Assembly (NCBI GenBank): GCA_964453055.1
Contig: CAYVOD010000015.1
Location: 1-28,276, forward strand
Direction of reading: 5' to 3'
Origin: UBA2256 sp964453055
GTDB lineage: Bacteria; Spirochaetota; Spirochaetia; Treponematales; Rectinemataceae
DNA length: 28,276 nucleotides
This document shows positions 15,456-23,797 of this stretch, piece after piece. The notes under the pieces were generated by a model. It was not told the DNA's origin, did not search any database, and saw nothing but the letters and a program-made list of their open reading frames with translations. Position numbers and translations under genes: made by a program. How positions within the stretch are numbered: the first letter of the stretch is position 1; each line of letters opens with the position of its first letter.

Positions 15456-17479
15456 TGTTTACCGTGCCTATGGAATTCCTTAGCGCGGCTATCCTTTCCA
15501 AGGATGCCCAGGCGGTATCCGATGAATTGTTGCGCATAGGATCGCTGGACGCAGTGACGGTGAAGTCCGTGCCGGGAACCAGGGAGGGATCGTCAGCGAC
15601 GGGGAAATCGGTTGAAGCAAGCAGGATCCAGGATATTCGCCGGCGGGTGGAAGGTTTTTTGAGCTTGGCGAATCCGCCGATCCAGCCTTCCGATCCCGCC
15701 GATTTTTCTTCCGAGACCCTGCCGGACATCGAGGCGATCGAAAAAAACCTGGGGAACATCGCTTCGGAAATTCAAAGCCTGAGAGAGGGACAGAAGGAGT
15801 TACAGGATAAACTGCTGAGGCTGGAAGAACTGCGGAGGCAGGCTGAGGTCCAGGAACCTCGCGAAAACCCGGTACGATTGCCAACCAGCTCTTTCTCCGT
15901 GCTTTCCTATCGGCGGGGGTCGGTGCCGCAGGAAAATTCCTCGCGTTTCGAGCGCGAACTGGGAGCCCTCGCCGCGGTGACCATTCCCGCCCAATCGGCT
16001 TCGGGCGGACGCATGCCGATGATGATCGTGACGATGAAGAGAGACGAGAGTCGGGTACAGGCTCTCCTCTCCCGCTACGGATGGAAGGAAGGGCAGGAAG
16101 AACTCTCTCCCTCCGGTACGGGAAGCGAGGCGTTAAAGGAGATAGACGCCCGCCGGCAGCGCATAAAAACCCAGCTCGAGGACAAAGCCAGGGAGTTTGA
16201 CGGGCTTTTTTCTTCCTGGGGCAAGAATCTCGCCGATATCTGGGCTTCTTTGCGGGCCGCGGAACTCTCGATGAAAATGCGCTCGACCTTCGTCAAAACC
16301 GACAGCGTCTCGTTTTTATCCGGGTGGATCCCCGCGACGGACAGGAACAAGGTCGAAGAGGGCATACGAAAGGCCTGCGCGGGGCGTTGCCATATCGAAT
16401 GGCTGGCCGTGGGCCAGGCGGCGCCCGACGGCAGCGAGCCTCCGGTGGAAATGAAAAATTCCAAAATCCTCGCCCCTTTCCAGACCTTGGTGACCAATTT
16501 CGGCATTCCTCGGTACGGGACGATCGATCCCACGGGATTTGTCGCCGTCGCCTATCTCTCGATGTTCGGCTTGATGTTCGGAGACGCAGGCCACGGGCTA
16601 GTCCTGATCATCGCTGGCGCCTTGCTGCTGAACAGGGCCAAGCGCCGCCGCTCGGGCGATACGCTGGCCAGGCTGATCCTTTATTGCGGCGGGGCGGCCG
16701 TAGTGGCCGGGTTGCTTTTCGGCTCGGCTTTCGGCCGCCCCATAGTGCCGGCGCTCTGGTTCGATTATCACGGCGTGGTGAACGGGGAACCCCGTTCTGG
16801 CGGCTCGGTGCGGGATATCTACGATATTCTCGGCATCACGATCAAGTTCGGCATGGCGGTGCTTGTAACCGGCTTCGTCATAAACTGGGTCAATCTCGTC
16901 AAAAGCCGCCGATGGAAGACGCTTTTATTCGACAAGGCGGGCCTGGCGGGAGGCTGGGTGTACCTGGCCGGGGCCTGGATGGCATTTTACTTCGTCGGCC
17001 ACGCGTACAAGGCGCTGCCGCCCATGAGTTTACTGTTGCCACTTCTGGGTGTTCCGACGATTCTCTTGGGTCTCAAAGAGCCGATGGAATATTTGGAGCG
17101 GCGGAAGCGGGGAGAGGCGGGGCGCATGACCATCGGAACGATTTTGGGCTTCGTGATGGAATGGCTGGTCGGCACGCTGGAGGTTTATTCGGGCTACCTG
17201 GCCAATACCCTGTCCTTCATGCGAGTGGCGGGCCTTGGCATAGCCCATGTCAGTTTGATGACAGCCTTTTTCCAGATCGCCGCGATGGCGAGTCCCAAGG
17301 GCGGGTTATCGATCGCTGGCGTTCTGATCATGGTTCTGGGCAATGTCCTGGTGATAGCCCTCGAGGGGCTTTCGGCGGGCATCCAGGCCTTGCGACTCAA
17401 TTATTACGAATTTTTCTCCAGGTATTTCAACGGGACGGGCCGGGCGTATAAGCCGATCTCCTTCAGGAGCGCCGAATGA
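15452..17479 (+). CDS. atpI: V-type ATPase subunit I (membrane stator, 'a' homologue)
   Basis: A 675-residue subunit I holding the ion half-channels. Residues 1 to about 345 are the cytoplasmic arm, with a coiled coil near 85-130 (IEKNLGNIASEIQSLREGQK and onward). The rest is membrane domain, starting at IDPTGFVAVAYLSMFGLMFGDAGHG with about seven or eight helices. The essential Arg is in TLSFMRVAGLGIAH (Arg591, codon 17222-17224), and the following EGLSAGIQALRLNYYEFFSRYF is a family hallmark. The start follows AGGAG by 7 nt and overlaps the subunit C stop. Confidence 0.95.
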   Translation: MMFTVPMEFLSAAILSKDAQAVSDELLRIGSLDAVTVKSVPGTREGSSATGKSVEASRIQDIRRRVEGFLSLANPPIQPSDPADFSSETLPDIEAIEKNLGNIASEIQSLREGQKELQDKLLRLEELRRQAEVQEPRENPVRLPTSSFSVLSYRRGSVPQENSSRFERELGALAAVTIPAQSASGGRMPMMIVTMKRDESRVQALLSRYGWKEGQEELSPSGTGSEALKEIDARRQRIKTQLEDKAREFDGLFSSWGKNLADIWASLRAAELSMKMRSTFVKTDSVSFLSGWIPATDRNKVEEGIRKACAGRCHIEWLAVGQAAPDGSEPPVEMKNSKILAPFQTLVTNFGIPRYGTIDPTGFVAVAYLSMFGLMFGDAGHGLVLIIAGALLLNRAKRRRSGDTLARLILYCGGAAVVAGLLFGSAFGRPIVPALWFDYHGVVNGEPRSGGSVRDIYDILGITIKFGMAVLVTGFVINWVNLVKSRRWKTLLFDKAGLAGGWVYLAGAWMAFYFVGHAYKALPPMSLLLPLLGVPTILLGLKEPMEYLERRKRGEAGRMTIGTILGFVMEWLVGTLEVYSGYLANTLSFMRVAGLGIAHVSLMTAFFQIAAMASPKGGLSIAGVLIMVLGNVLVIALEGLSAGIQALRLNYYEFFSRYFNGTGRAYKPISFRSAE

Positions 17480-17525
17480 GGTTCGGCCCGAGGCATAGTA
17501 GCGTATCATGGGAGAGGAGAATCAT

Positions 17526-17942
17526 ATGAGCGAGAAACGTGCGTTCAAGGCGAGGGCGATGAGCATCGGATCCCTTACCATCTTGCTGGCCGTCGCGCTG
17601 GCCTTGGCGGCGACAGGTACCGTGTTCGGCCAGAGCGCCGATCAGGGAGCTGCCCAGCAGGCCGCGGGACAAACGGCGGCTCCGCAGGCGGGCGCCGAGG
17701 CGGCGGCCGCGGCGCAGGCCAGGTCCGAGGTTCAGAAGTACGGGCTGATCGCCGCGGCCGCCGCCTTCGGCCTGGGAGCCATCGGGGCCGGCATCGCGAT
17801 AGGCAACGTGGGCTCGGCAGCCATGGGCGCGATAGGCGAAAAGCCCGAGATCGCCAGCCAGGCCCTGATATTCGTGGCCCTGGCGGAAGGCTTGGTGGTA
17901 TTCGGCTTCATCACCGCCCTCATGATCCTGGGCAGGGTGTAG
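17526..17942 (+). CDS. atpK: V-type ATPase proteolipid subunit K (c-ring)
   Basis: A 138-residue rotor-ring subunit. Residues 73-136 form one two-helix hairpin: YGLIAAAAAFGLGAIGAGIA, the polar loop with GEKPEI, and ALIFVALAEGLVVFGFITAL, whose Glu121 carries the transported ion. Before it are a signal-like hydrophobic N terminus (residues 11-36, ending VFGQ) and a 35-residue Ala/Gln linker, so the mature subunit is probably a processed, single-hairpin type. Gly follows the Glu, rather than the Ser/Thr typical of sodium-binding c subunits, which hints at protons but does not settle it. Start chosen at 17526 (GAGGAG 6 nt upstream) over an ATG at 17508. Confidence 0.92.
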   Translation: MSEKRAFKARAMSIGSLTILLAVALALAATGTVFGQSADQGAAQQAAGQTAAPQAGAEAAAAAQARSEVQKYGLIAAAAAFGLGAIGAGIAIGNVGSAAMGAIGEKPEIASQALIFVALAEGLVVFGFITALMILGRV

Positions 17943-17953
17943 GATCGGGCGGA

Positions 17954-18259
17954 ATGGTCTATTTCGCCATAGGCGACGAGGATACCGTCCTCGGATTCGG
18001 GATGGCCGGCGTGGCCGGAAGGGTAGCCAAGGACGCCGACGAAGCCAGGGCCGCCCTCGGCGAAGCCCTGTCCGCTCCCGACATCGGGATTATCATCATG
18101 ACCGAACACTGCGCCGATCTCATACGATCCGAAGTCGACACCTACATGTTTTCGGTGCGCTTTCCCCTGATCGTGGAAATCCCGGACAGGACCGGTTCGG
18201 CTCCGGGGCGTCCGGGAATCCGCGAATTGGCTAACGCCGCCATAGGTATATCCGTATGA
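17954..18259 (+). CDS. atpF: V-type ATPase subunit F
   Basis: A 101-residue central-stalk subunit that binds subunit D and tunes ATP hydrolysis. The family pattern is clear: IGDEDTVLGFGMAGV near the N terminus, GIIIMTEHCADLIR in the middle, then PLIVEIPDRTG; members have a small Rossmann-like alpha/beta core of this size. It starts 11 nt after subunit K, and its stop overlaps the subunit E start by 4 bp. F is often lost or split in annotation because it is short; here it is intact. Confidence 0.9.
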   Translation: MVYFAIGDEDTVLGFGMAGVAGRVAKDADEARAALGEALSAPDIGIIIMTEHCADLIRSEVDTYMFSVRFPLIVEIPDRTGSAPGRPGIRELANAAIGISV

Positions 18260-18945
18260 ACAAGAAAAACGGCGCGAGCGCGCCAGAGCCGGATCTAGGC
18301 CTGCTCCTGGAGGGCATCCGGGAAGATGCCGAGGCTAAGATAAAAGCGGCCGAGTCCCAGGCCGCGGCTTCCGCCTCGGCGAAACTTCAGAAAGCGGCCG
18401 AAAAGGCGGCGGCCATCGAGGCGGAAGCCGCGCAAACAGCGGCAGCCCGCGAGTCGGCGGTCAAGGCGGTCTTCGAGGCGCGGCTTAAGACCGAAACGAG
18501 GAAGCTCGAACTCGAGTCGGAGGAGCGCTTCATGCGCCGCGTCCTAGATCTGGCGGCCGCCGAGTACGCAAAAGCCGAGGAATCGCCCGATTACGGGGAC
18601 AGGATATTCGCCTGGACCTGCGAGGCGGCGATCGGAATCGGCGGCGCCGAGGCCGAAATACGAGCCTCGAAGGCCCTGGCGGCCTACCTGGATCCCGAGT
18701 TTTTAGCCCGGGTCGAACGGCGCGTTTTCGAGCTTTCTGGCCGCTCGATAACCTTGAGCCTGTCGAAAGAGTCTCCTCTGGATTCCCAGGGGCTTATTCT
18801 CGAGTCGGAGGGCGGGAGGCTGCGCTACGATAACAGCGCCCCCGCCCGGCTTTCTAGGGCCGAGGCCGCCATGCGGGGGCTCATACGGGCGTCGCTCGAG
18901 TCAGCCAGATCCGATCCGGGCGCCGGAGGGGCGGAGCAGCCATGA
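18256..18945 (+). CDS. atpE: V-type ATPase subunit E (peripheral stalk)
   Basis: A 229-residue stator subunit. Residues about 20-105 are a long Ala/Glu/Lys-rich coiled coil that would pair with the small H/G subunit. The C-terminal half (about 110-215) is the globular head-binding domain, with the family pattern of short strands around SITLSLSKESPLDSQGLILES and ESEGGRLRYDN, close to the GGv...D.NG-type motif of archaeal E subunits. Overlaps of 4 bp join it to F upstream and A downstream. Divergent sequence but position and architecture agree. Confidence 0.88.
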   Translation: MNKKNGASAPEPDLGLLLEGIREDAEAKIKAAESQAAASASAKLQKAAEKAAAIEAEAAQTAAARESAVKAVFEARLKTETRKLELESEERFMRRVLDLAAAEYAKAEESPDYGDRIFAWTCEAAIGIGGAEAEIRASKALAAYLDPEFLARVERRVFELSGRSITLSLSKESPLDSQGLILESEGGRLRYDNSAPARLSRAEAAMRGLIRASLESARSDPGAGGAEQP

Positions 18946-20723
18946 ATGAACGAATAATCGGCAGGGTGCAGCGGGTAAACGGCCCGGTGATCATTCTCAA
19001 GGGCGTGCGAGACGCGCGCATGCTCGAGCTGGTCCATGTGGGCGACGATCTGCTCGTGGGCGAGGTGATCAAGCTCGAAGGCGACAAAGCCCTAGTCCAG
19101 GTCTACGAGGACACTACGGGCCTCGCCCCCGGAGAGCCCGCCTACGGAAGCGGCATGCCATTGTCGCTTGAACTGGGGCCGGGCTTGCTGGGGTCTATCT
19201 ACGACGGCATCCAGCGGCCTCTGGACGAACTTTTGAAACGCACCGGCACCTTCATAGGAAGGGGAGTCTCGGCCGCCGCGCTGGACAGGTCCAGACGCTG
19301 GAGATTCGTCCCTTCCGCCGCCAAGGAAAGCCTCCTGGCCGCCGGGACCGTGCTGGGAACCGTGCAGGAAACCTCCAGGATCGAGCACAGGATCTGCCTC
19401 CCCCCCGATGTTTCGGGGAAACTTGTTTCCATAGCCCCCGAGGGCGATTATGGGGTGGACGAAGTCGTCGCCGTCATCGATACGGGCAGAGGGCGGCGGG
19501 AGCTGACAATGGTTCAGCGCTGGCCCATCAGGGTTCCCAGGCCGGCCCGGTCCAGGCGGCCACCCTCGATTCCCCTGGTGACAGGCCAGCGGGTTATCGA
19601 CACCCTCTTCCCCCTGGCCAAGGGCGGCACGGTGGCTATCCCCGGAGGTTTCGGCACCGGCAAGACCATGACCCAGCACGCCATAGCCAAGTGGTGCGAC
19701 GCGGACCTGATCGTCTACATCGGCTGCGGGGAGCGGGGCAACGAAATGACCGACGTCCTCACCGAATTCCCCCACCTGGTGGACCCGCGGACAGGCAAGA
19801 GCCTCATGGAACGCACCGTTCTCATCGCCAACACCTCCAACATGCCGGTATCGGCCCGGGAGGCAAGCGTCTACACCGGCGTTACCATCGCCGAATACTT
19901 CAGGGATCAGGGCTACCACGTGGCGGTGATGGCCGATTCCACCTCGCGCTGGGCGGAAGCCTTGAGGGAGCTTTCGGGACGGATGGAGGAAATGCCCGCC
20001 GAGGAGGGCTTCCCCGCCTACCTGCCCACCCGGATCGCTGAATTCTACGAGCGGGCGGGCTACATGGATACGCTTTCCGGCTCCGAAGGCTCGATGTCCA
20101 TCATAGGCGCGGTGAGCCCTCCGGGAGGCGATTTTTCAGAACCCGTGACTCAGCATACCAAGCGATTCGTCCGCTGCTTCTGGGGACTGGACCGCAACCT
20201 GGCCAACGCCAGGCATTATCCGGCCATTTCCTGGCTGGACAGCTACAGCGAATACCTGGAGGACGTGAGTCCCTGGTGGACCGACTTGGCCGGGGAAGGC
20301 TGGGCTCAGGACCGCAAGGAGATAGTCGAGCTGCTCAGAAGGGAAACCCGGCTGCTCCAGGTCGTGAAGCTGGTGGGCCCCGACGCCCTGCCCGACAGCC
20401 AACGTTTCGTAATCGAAGTCTGCGGCTTGTTCAAGAACGCCTTCCTCCAACAGAACGCCTTCGACGACATAGACCGTTTCTCCGCTCCTCTCAAGCAATA
20501 CAGAATGCTGTCGTTGATACTCGCCTATTGGCGCAGGGGCGCGGCAGCCATCAAGAGGGGCGTTTCCCTGGGAGAGCTTAAGAAGATCGCGGTGCTTCAG
20601 GACATCGTCAAGATGAAATTCACCATCAAGGATGAGGACGAAGAAGCCTTCGCGAAGCTGGCCGCGGCCCTGGACCGCGCCATTGACAGACTGGAGTCAG
20701 CTTATGCCCGAACTGAAACTTGA
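18942..20723 (+). CDS. atpA: V-type ATPase catalytic subunit A
   Basis: The 593-residue catalytic subunit that hydrolyses or makes ATP in the A3B3 head. Walker A is GGFGTGKT (residues 235-242), where many homologues have GAFGSGKT; the following GCGERGNEMTDVL and MADSTSRWAEALRELSGRMEEMPAEEG stretches are diagnostic, the first giving the catalytic Glu region and the second the Walker B/arginine-contact region. The N-terminal barrel and the non-homologous insert (about residues 110-200) that separate V-type A from F-type beta are present. Full length, no inteins. It overlaps subunit E by 4 bp and subunit B by 20 bp. Confidence 0.97.
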   Translation: MNERIIGRVQRVNGPVIILKGVRDARMLELVHVGDDLLVGEVIKLEGDKALVQVYEDTTGLAPGEPAYGSGMPLSLELGPGLLGSIYDGIQRPLDELLKRTGTFIGRGVSAAALDRSRRWRFVPSAAKESLLAAGTVLGTVQETSRIEHRICLPPDVSGKLVSIAPEGDYGVDEVVAVIDTGRGRRELTMVQRWPIRVPRPARSRRPPSIPLVTGQRVIDTLFPLAKGGTVAIPGGFGTGKTMTQHAIAKWCDADLIVYIGCGERGNEMTDVLTEFPHLVDPRTGKSLMERTVLIANTSNMPVSAREASVYTGVTIAEYFRDQGYHVAVMADSTSRWAEALRELSGRMEEMPAEEGFPAYLPTRIAEFYERAGYMDTLSGSEGSMSIIGAVSPPGGDFSEPVTQHTKRFVRCFWGLDRNLANARHYPAISWLDSYSEYLEDVSPWWTDLAGEGWAQDRKEIVELLRRETRLLQVVKLVGPDALPDSQRFVIEVCGLFKNAFLQQNAFDDIDRFSAPLKQYRMLSLILAYWRRGAAAIKRGVSLGELKKIAVLQDIVKMKFTIKDEDEEAFAKLAAALDRAIDRLESAYARTET

Positions 20724-22131
20724 ACCCCAGGCCGAGCGTCGGCTGATGATGGCCCGGGAATACAAGGGCCTGGCCCGCATCGAGGGACCGCTGATCTTTG
20801 TTAAAAAGACGCATCCGGTGGGTTACCGCGAACTCGTGGAGTGCGTAGATTCCAGCGGCAAGCTCAGGCTGGGCATGGTGATGGACAGCTCGGACGATCT
20901 GGTGGTGGCTCAGGTTTTCGAAGGTACCCAAAACCTTACCATGCCCGATACCAGGGTGCGTTTTACAGGCAAGCCATTATCCCTGGGCGTCTCGGCCGCC
21001 ATGCTCGGCAGGGTCTTCGACGGCCTGGGCCGGCCTATCGACGGAGGCCCTCCCCCCAAGGCCGAACGGGAGGTCGACGTCAACGGCAGGCCTATCAATC
21101 CCACCGCGCGGGAGTACCCCAGGGACTTCATCCAGACGGGAATTTCGGCGATCGACGGCATGAACACCCTCATACGCGGCCAGAAGTTGCCCATATTCTC
21201 CGGCAACGGCCTGCCGCACAACGAACTCGCCGCCCAGATAGCTCGCCAGGCCAAAATACGGGGAGGCAAGACAGATTTCGCCGTCGTTTTCGCCGCCATG
21301 GGCGTAAAACACGACGTCGCCAGGTTTTTCATCCATTCCTTCGAGGAAACCGGCAGTTCGGACAACGTAGCCCTCTTCCTTTCCTTAGCCGACGATCCTT
21401 CCATAGAAAGGATCGTGACGCCCAGGGTGGCTCTCAGCCTAGCTGAGTTTTTAGCCTACGAAAAAGGGATGCACGTATTGGTCATCCTCACGGACATGGC
21501 CAATTACTGCGAGTCCCTGCGGGAAATTTCGACGATCCGCGGTGAGATTCCCTCCCGAAAAGGATACCCCGGCTATCTCTACTCCGACCTAGCTGAAATT
21601 TACGAGCGCTCGGGCATGATCAAGGGGCTGCCGGGCTCGATTACCCAGCTTCCCATACTCACCATGCCGAACGACGACATCTCCCATCCCATTCCCGACC
21701 TGACCGGGTATATAACGGAAGGCCAGATAGTCTTCGAGCGGGACTTGGGCGGCAGGGGAATTTATCCCCCCGTCGCCGGCCTTCCCTCCCTTTCGAGGCT
21801 CATGAAGGACGGCATAGGCAAGGGCATGACCAGGGAGGATCATCCCCATCTGGCAAGCCAGCTATTCGCGGCTTATAGTTACGTCAAGGACGTGCGAAAT
21901 CTCGCGTCCGTCATCGGCGAGGAGGAACTCAGCCCCCTGGACAAGAAGTATCTCGCCTTCGGCGAATTCTTCGAAAATCGCTTTATCAGCCAATCGTCGA
22001 GCGAGGACAGATCCATGGAGCAGACCCTCGACTTAGGCTGGGATGCATTGAGGCGATTGCCCGCCGAGGAACTCCATAGGGTGACGGACGAGGAACTTGA
22101 TACCTGGTACGGCGCGGAGGTCGACGGATGA
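20704..22131 (+). CDS. atpB: V-type ATPase regulatory subunit B
   Basis: The 475-residue non-catalytic partner of A; it shapes the nucleotide sites and supplies the arginine finger. Seen: the degenerate nucleotide loop FSGNGLPHNELAAQI in place of a Walker A, TDMANYCESLREIS, and GYPGYLYSDLAEIYERSG, all hallmarks of V-type B. The start is the ATG at 20704 (CTGGAG 8 nt upstream), giving a 20-bp overlap with the end of subunit A; the longer reading frame that begins at 20632 is only read-through of the A coding region. Subunit D starts on the stop (ATGA). Confidence 0.96.
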   Translation: MPELKLEPQAERRLMMAREYKGLARIEGPLIFVKKTHPVGYRELVECVDSSGKLRLGMVMDSSDDLVVAQVFEGTQNLTMPDTRVRFTGKPLSLGVSAAMLGRVFDGLGRPIDGGPPPKAEREVDVNGRPINPTAREYPRDFIQTGISAIDGMNTLIRGQKLPIFSGNGLPHNELAAQIARQAKIRGGKTDFAVVFAAMGVKHDVARFFIHSFEETGSSDNVALFLSLADDPSIERIVTPRVALSLAEFLAYEKGMHVLVILTDMANYCESLREISTIRGEIPSRKGYPGYLYSDLAEIYERSGMIKGLPGSITQLPILTMPNDDISHPIPDLTGYITEGQIVFERDLGGRGIYPPVAGLPSLSRLMKDGIGKGMTREDHPHLASQLFAAYSYVKDVRNLASVIGEEELSPLDKKYLAFGEFFENRFISQSSSEDRSMEQTLDLGWDALRRLPAEELHRVTDEELDTWYGAEVDG

Positions 22132-22757
22132 GAAACCTGGCCCCCACCAAGACCAATCTGCTCAAACTGAAAGAAGAGCTGTCCTTCGCCGAGTTGGGCA
22201 AGGATTTGCTCGACCAGAAGCGGGGCATTCTGGTAACCGAGCTATTAGCCTTGGTGGATCAGGCGGTTTCCTACGAAAAGAGCGTCAAGGAGGCCTTGGC
22301 CAAGGCCTTCGAAACCCTGGAGGACGCTGTGCTGGCCATCGGGAAGCTGCAGGTGCTCTCCCTCTCCAGCGCGGTGAACATGGACGCGTCGATAAAGCTC
22401 GGACAGCGGAAGGTAATGGGAGTAGCATTGCCGGTGGTTGAGACGACGTTTACGGACAGAGCTCCCTATTTCAGCGCCTTGGGCGCCGATTTCCGGGTAG
22501 ATCTGGCGGTCAAGGGCTTCAGGGAGACCCTAGGTCTCATGGGCCGTTTCGCCGAGCTCAAGGTGTCGATCACCCGGCTGGCGACGGAAACACATAAAAC
22601 CATCCGCAAGGTCAACGCCCTGGAAAAGATCGCCATTCCCGAGCTTGAGGAAACGATTTCCCATATTGCCGGAAGATTGGAAGAGAGCGAGCGCGATATT
22701 TTCGTGCTCATGAAAATGGTGAAGGATCGACTGGCCGCGGCCGAAACGGAGGCGTAG
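22128..22757 (+). CDS. atpD: V-type ATPase central-stalk subunit D
   Basis: A 209-residue rotor-shaft subunit. The two long terminal helices (about 1-75 and 130-205) form the antiparallel coiled coil that turns inside A3B3. The N-terminal APTKTNLLKLKEELSFAELGKDLLDQKR and the C-terminal TRLATETHKTIRKVNALEKIAIPELEETI are strongly conserved in the family, the latter contacting subunit F and the ring socket. It overlaps subunit B by 4 bp and is the last ATPase gene; the universal-stress-like gene begins only 5 nt later. Confidence 0.95.
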   Translation: MRNLAPTKTNLLKLKEELSFAELGKDLLDQKRGILVTELLALVDQAVSYEKSVKEALAKAFETLEDAVLAIGKLQVLSLSSAVNMDASIKLGQRKVMGVALPVVETTFTDRAPYFSALGADFRVDLAVKGFRETLGLMGRFAELKVSITRLATETHKTIRKVNALEKIAIPELEETISHIAGRLEESERDIFVLMKMVKDRLAAAETEA

Positions 22758-22762
22758 GTTCG

Positions 22763-23248
22763 ATGACTAAACCGCTTGAACGAATCATGGTGTACCTCGA
22801 CGGATCTGAAGGTTCCATCCTGGCGATGAGGCTGGCGGTGGTGCTCGCCGAGTTCTCGGGCGCCGAGCTCTATGCCCTTTCGATAGTAAATACCAGGGCG
22901 CTTTCGGATCTTGTCCTGTCCCATATCTTCCTCGAGGCCGAGCGGGAGGAGTACCGGAGAGAACTGTCCGAAGACGGCGCCCGCTACCTCAACCACGCTG
23001 TGGAGATGGGCCGCAGAAAGGGAGTCTCCGTGCAAGGGCTCAACGTCAGCGGCTCGATCGCGGCTGGCATAAAGGAAAAGGTGGGCGAGCTGGGCATCGA
23101 CTTGCTGGTCATAGGGCCTCCGCCGAGAATAAGGAGCCGCAGGGACGCCCTGTTCGACGAGCTGGAATCCGCGATGCGGACCGTGGATTGTTCCGTTTTG
23201 ATCGCTCGGGACGAAGAGCGAATTGAAAAATTGTACCGGGAATTGTAA
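22763..23248 (+). CDS. Universal stress protein family (UspA-like)
   Basis: A 161-residue UspA-fold protein: the N-terminal strand RIMVYLDGSEGSILAMRLAVVLA and the C-terminal LVIGPPPRIRSRRDALFDELESAMRT then CSVLIARD match the family. The ATP-binding pattern G-x2-G-x9-G-(S/T) expected after LVIG is not present (GPPPRIRSRRDAL instead), so it may be a non-ATP-binding member. It starts 5 nt after subunit D and uses GGAGGCG within the D coding end as its likely ribosome site, so it is almost certainly in the V-ATPase transcript. A role tied to the pump is inferred from position only. Confidence 0.85.
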   Translation: MTKPLERIMVYLDGSEGSILAMRLAVVLAEFSGAELYALSIVNTRALSDLVLSHIFLEAEREEYRRELSEDGARYLNHAVEMGRRKGVSVQGLNVSGSIAAGIKEKVGELGIDLLVIGPPPRIRSRRDALFDELESAMRTVDCSVLIARDEERIEKLYREL

Positions 23249-23294
23249 AAGCGAGTCGGCCTGAGAACAAGGCCGGCCTTAAAAGGTGGTGATT

Positions 23295-23747
23295 ATGTCG
23301 CTCATCGAGCTGATCGACAAAAGAACGGTGAAGGTTCCCCTGGAGGCTACGGACAAACAGGGCGTCTTGAGGGAATTGGTAGACCTGTTGGCCTCGGCCA
23401 CTGACAAGGTGAGCGATCCCGAAGCCCTTTATCAAGCCGTGCTGGACAGGGAAGCCCTGGGAAGCACCGGGTTGACGGATGGAATAGCGGTACCCCACGG
23501 CAAGACCGACGCCGTCAGGAACGTATGTCTCGCCATAGGCGTGGCTCCTGGGGGCATCGAGTTCGACGCGGCGGACGGCAAGCCATCCCGTCTATTCTTT
23601 CTCATCGCCGCCTCCGCCGATAAGGCCGGGCCGCATATCGCCGCCCTAGCCGACATTGCGCGGCTCGCCCACTCCGGCGCTCTCATCAACGCCTTGGTGC
23701 GGGCCCGGGACGCGTCCGAGCTTTGCGCTATCCTGCAGGAGGATTAA
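23295..23747 (+). CDS. Stand-alone PTS EIIA, fructose/nitrogen (PtsN) type
   Basis: A 150-residue EIIA domain of the PTS_EIIA_2 family. The phosphorylatable His68 is in STGLTDGIAVPHGKT, the hallmark of fructose-type and nitrogen-type (PtsN) EIIA; the middle VFLLI-like strand (here RLFFLIAA) and the C-terminal helix also fit. With no EIIB or EIIC beside it, it resembles regulatory PtsN-like proteins, which sense phosphoenolpyruvate flux through EI and HPr. The ATG at 23295 is chosen because AGGTGGT precedes it by 4 nt; two in-frame GTG codons lie just upstream. It follows the Usp gene by 46 nt, with a small hairpin (CGGCCT/AGGCCG) between, and is the last plus-strand gene of the block. Confidence 0.87.
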   Translation: MSLIELIDKRTVKVPLEATDKQGVLRELVDLLASATDKVSDPEALYQAVLDREALGSTGLTDGIAVPHGKTDAVRNVCLAIGVAPGGIEFDAADGKPSRLFFLIAASADKAGPHIAALADIARLAHSGALINALVRARDASELCAILQED

Positions 23748-23797
23748 TCGCCGCCGGCAAGCCAGATCCCTGATGCGGACCGAGCCGGGCGCCGTTT

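Noticed and set aside
23269..23280. Perfect 12-bp palindrome AAGGCCGGCCTT between the Usp and EIIA genes
   Set aside because: Short, no T tract after it, and such GC palindromes are frequent by chance in this base composition.
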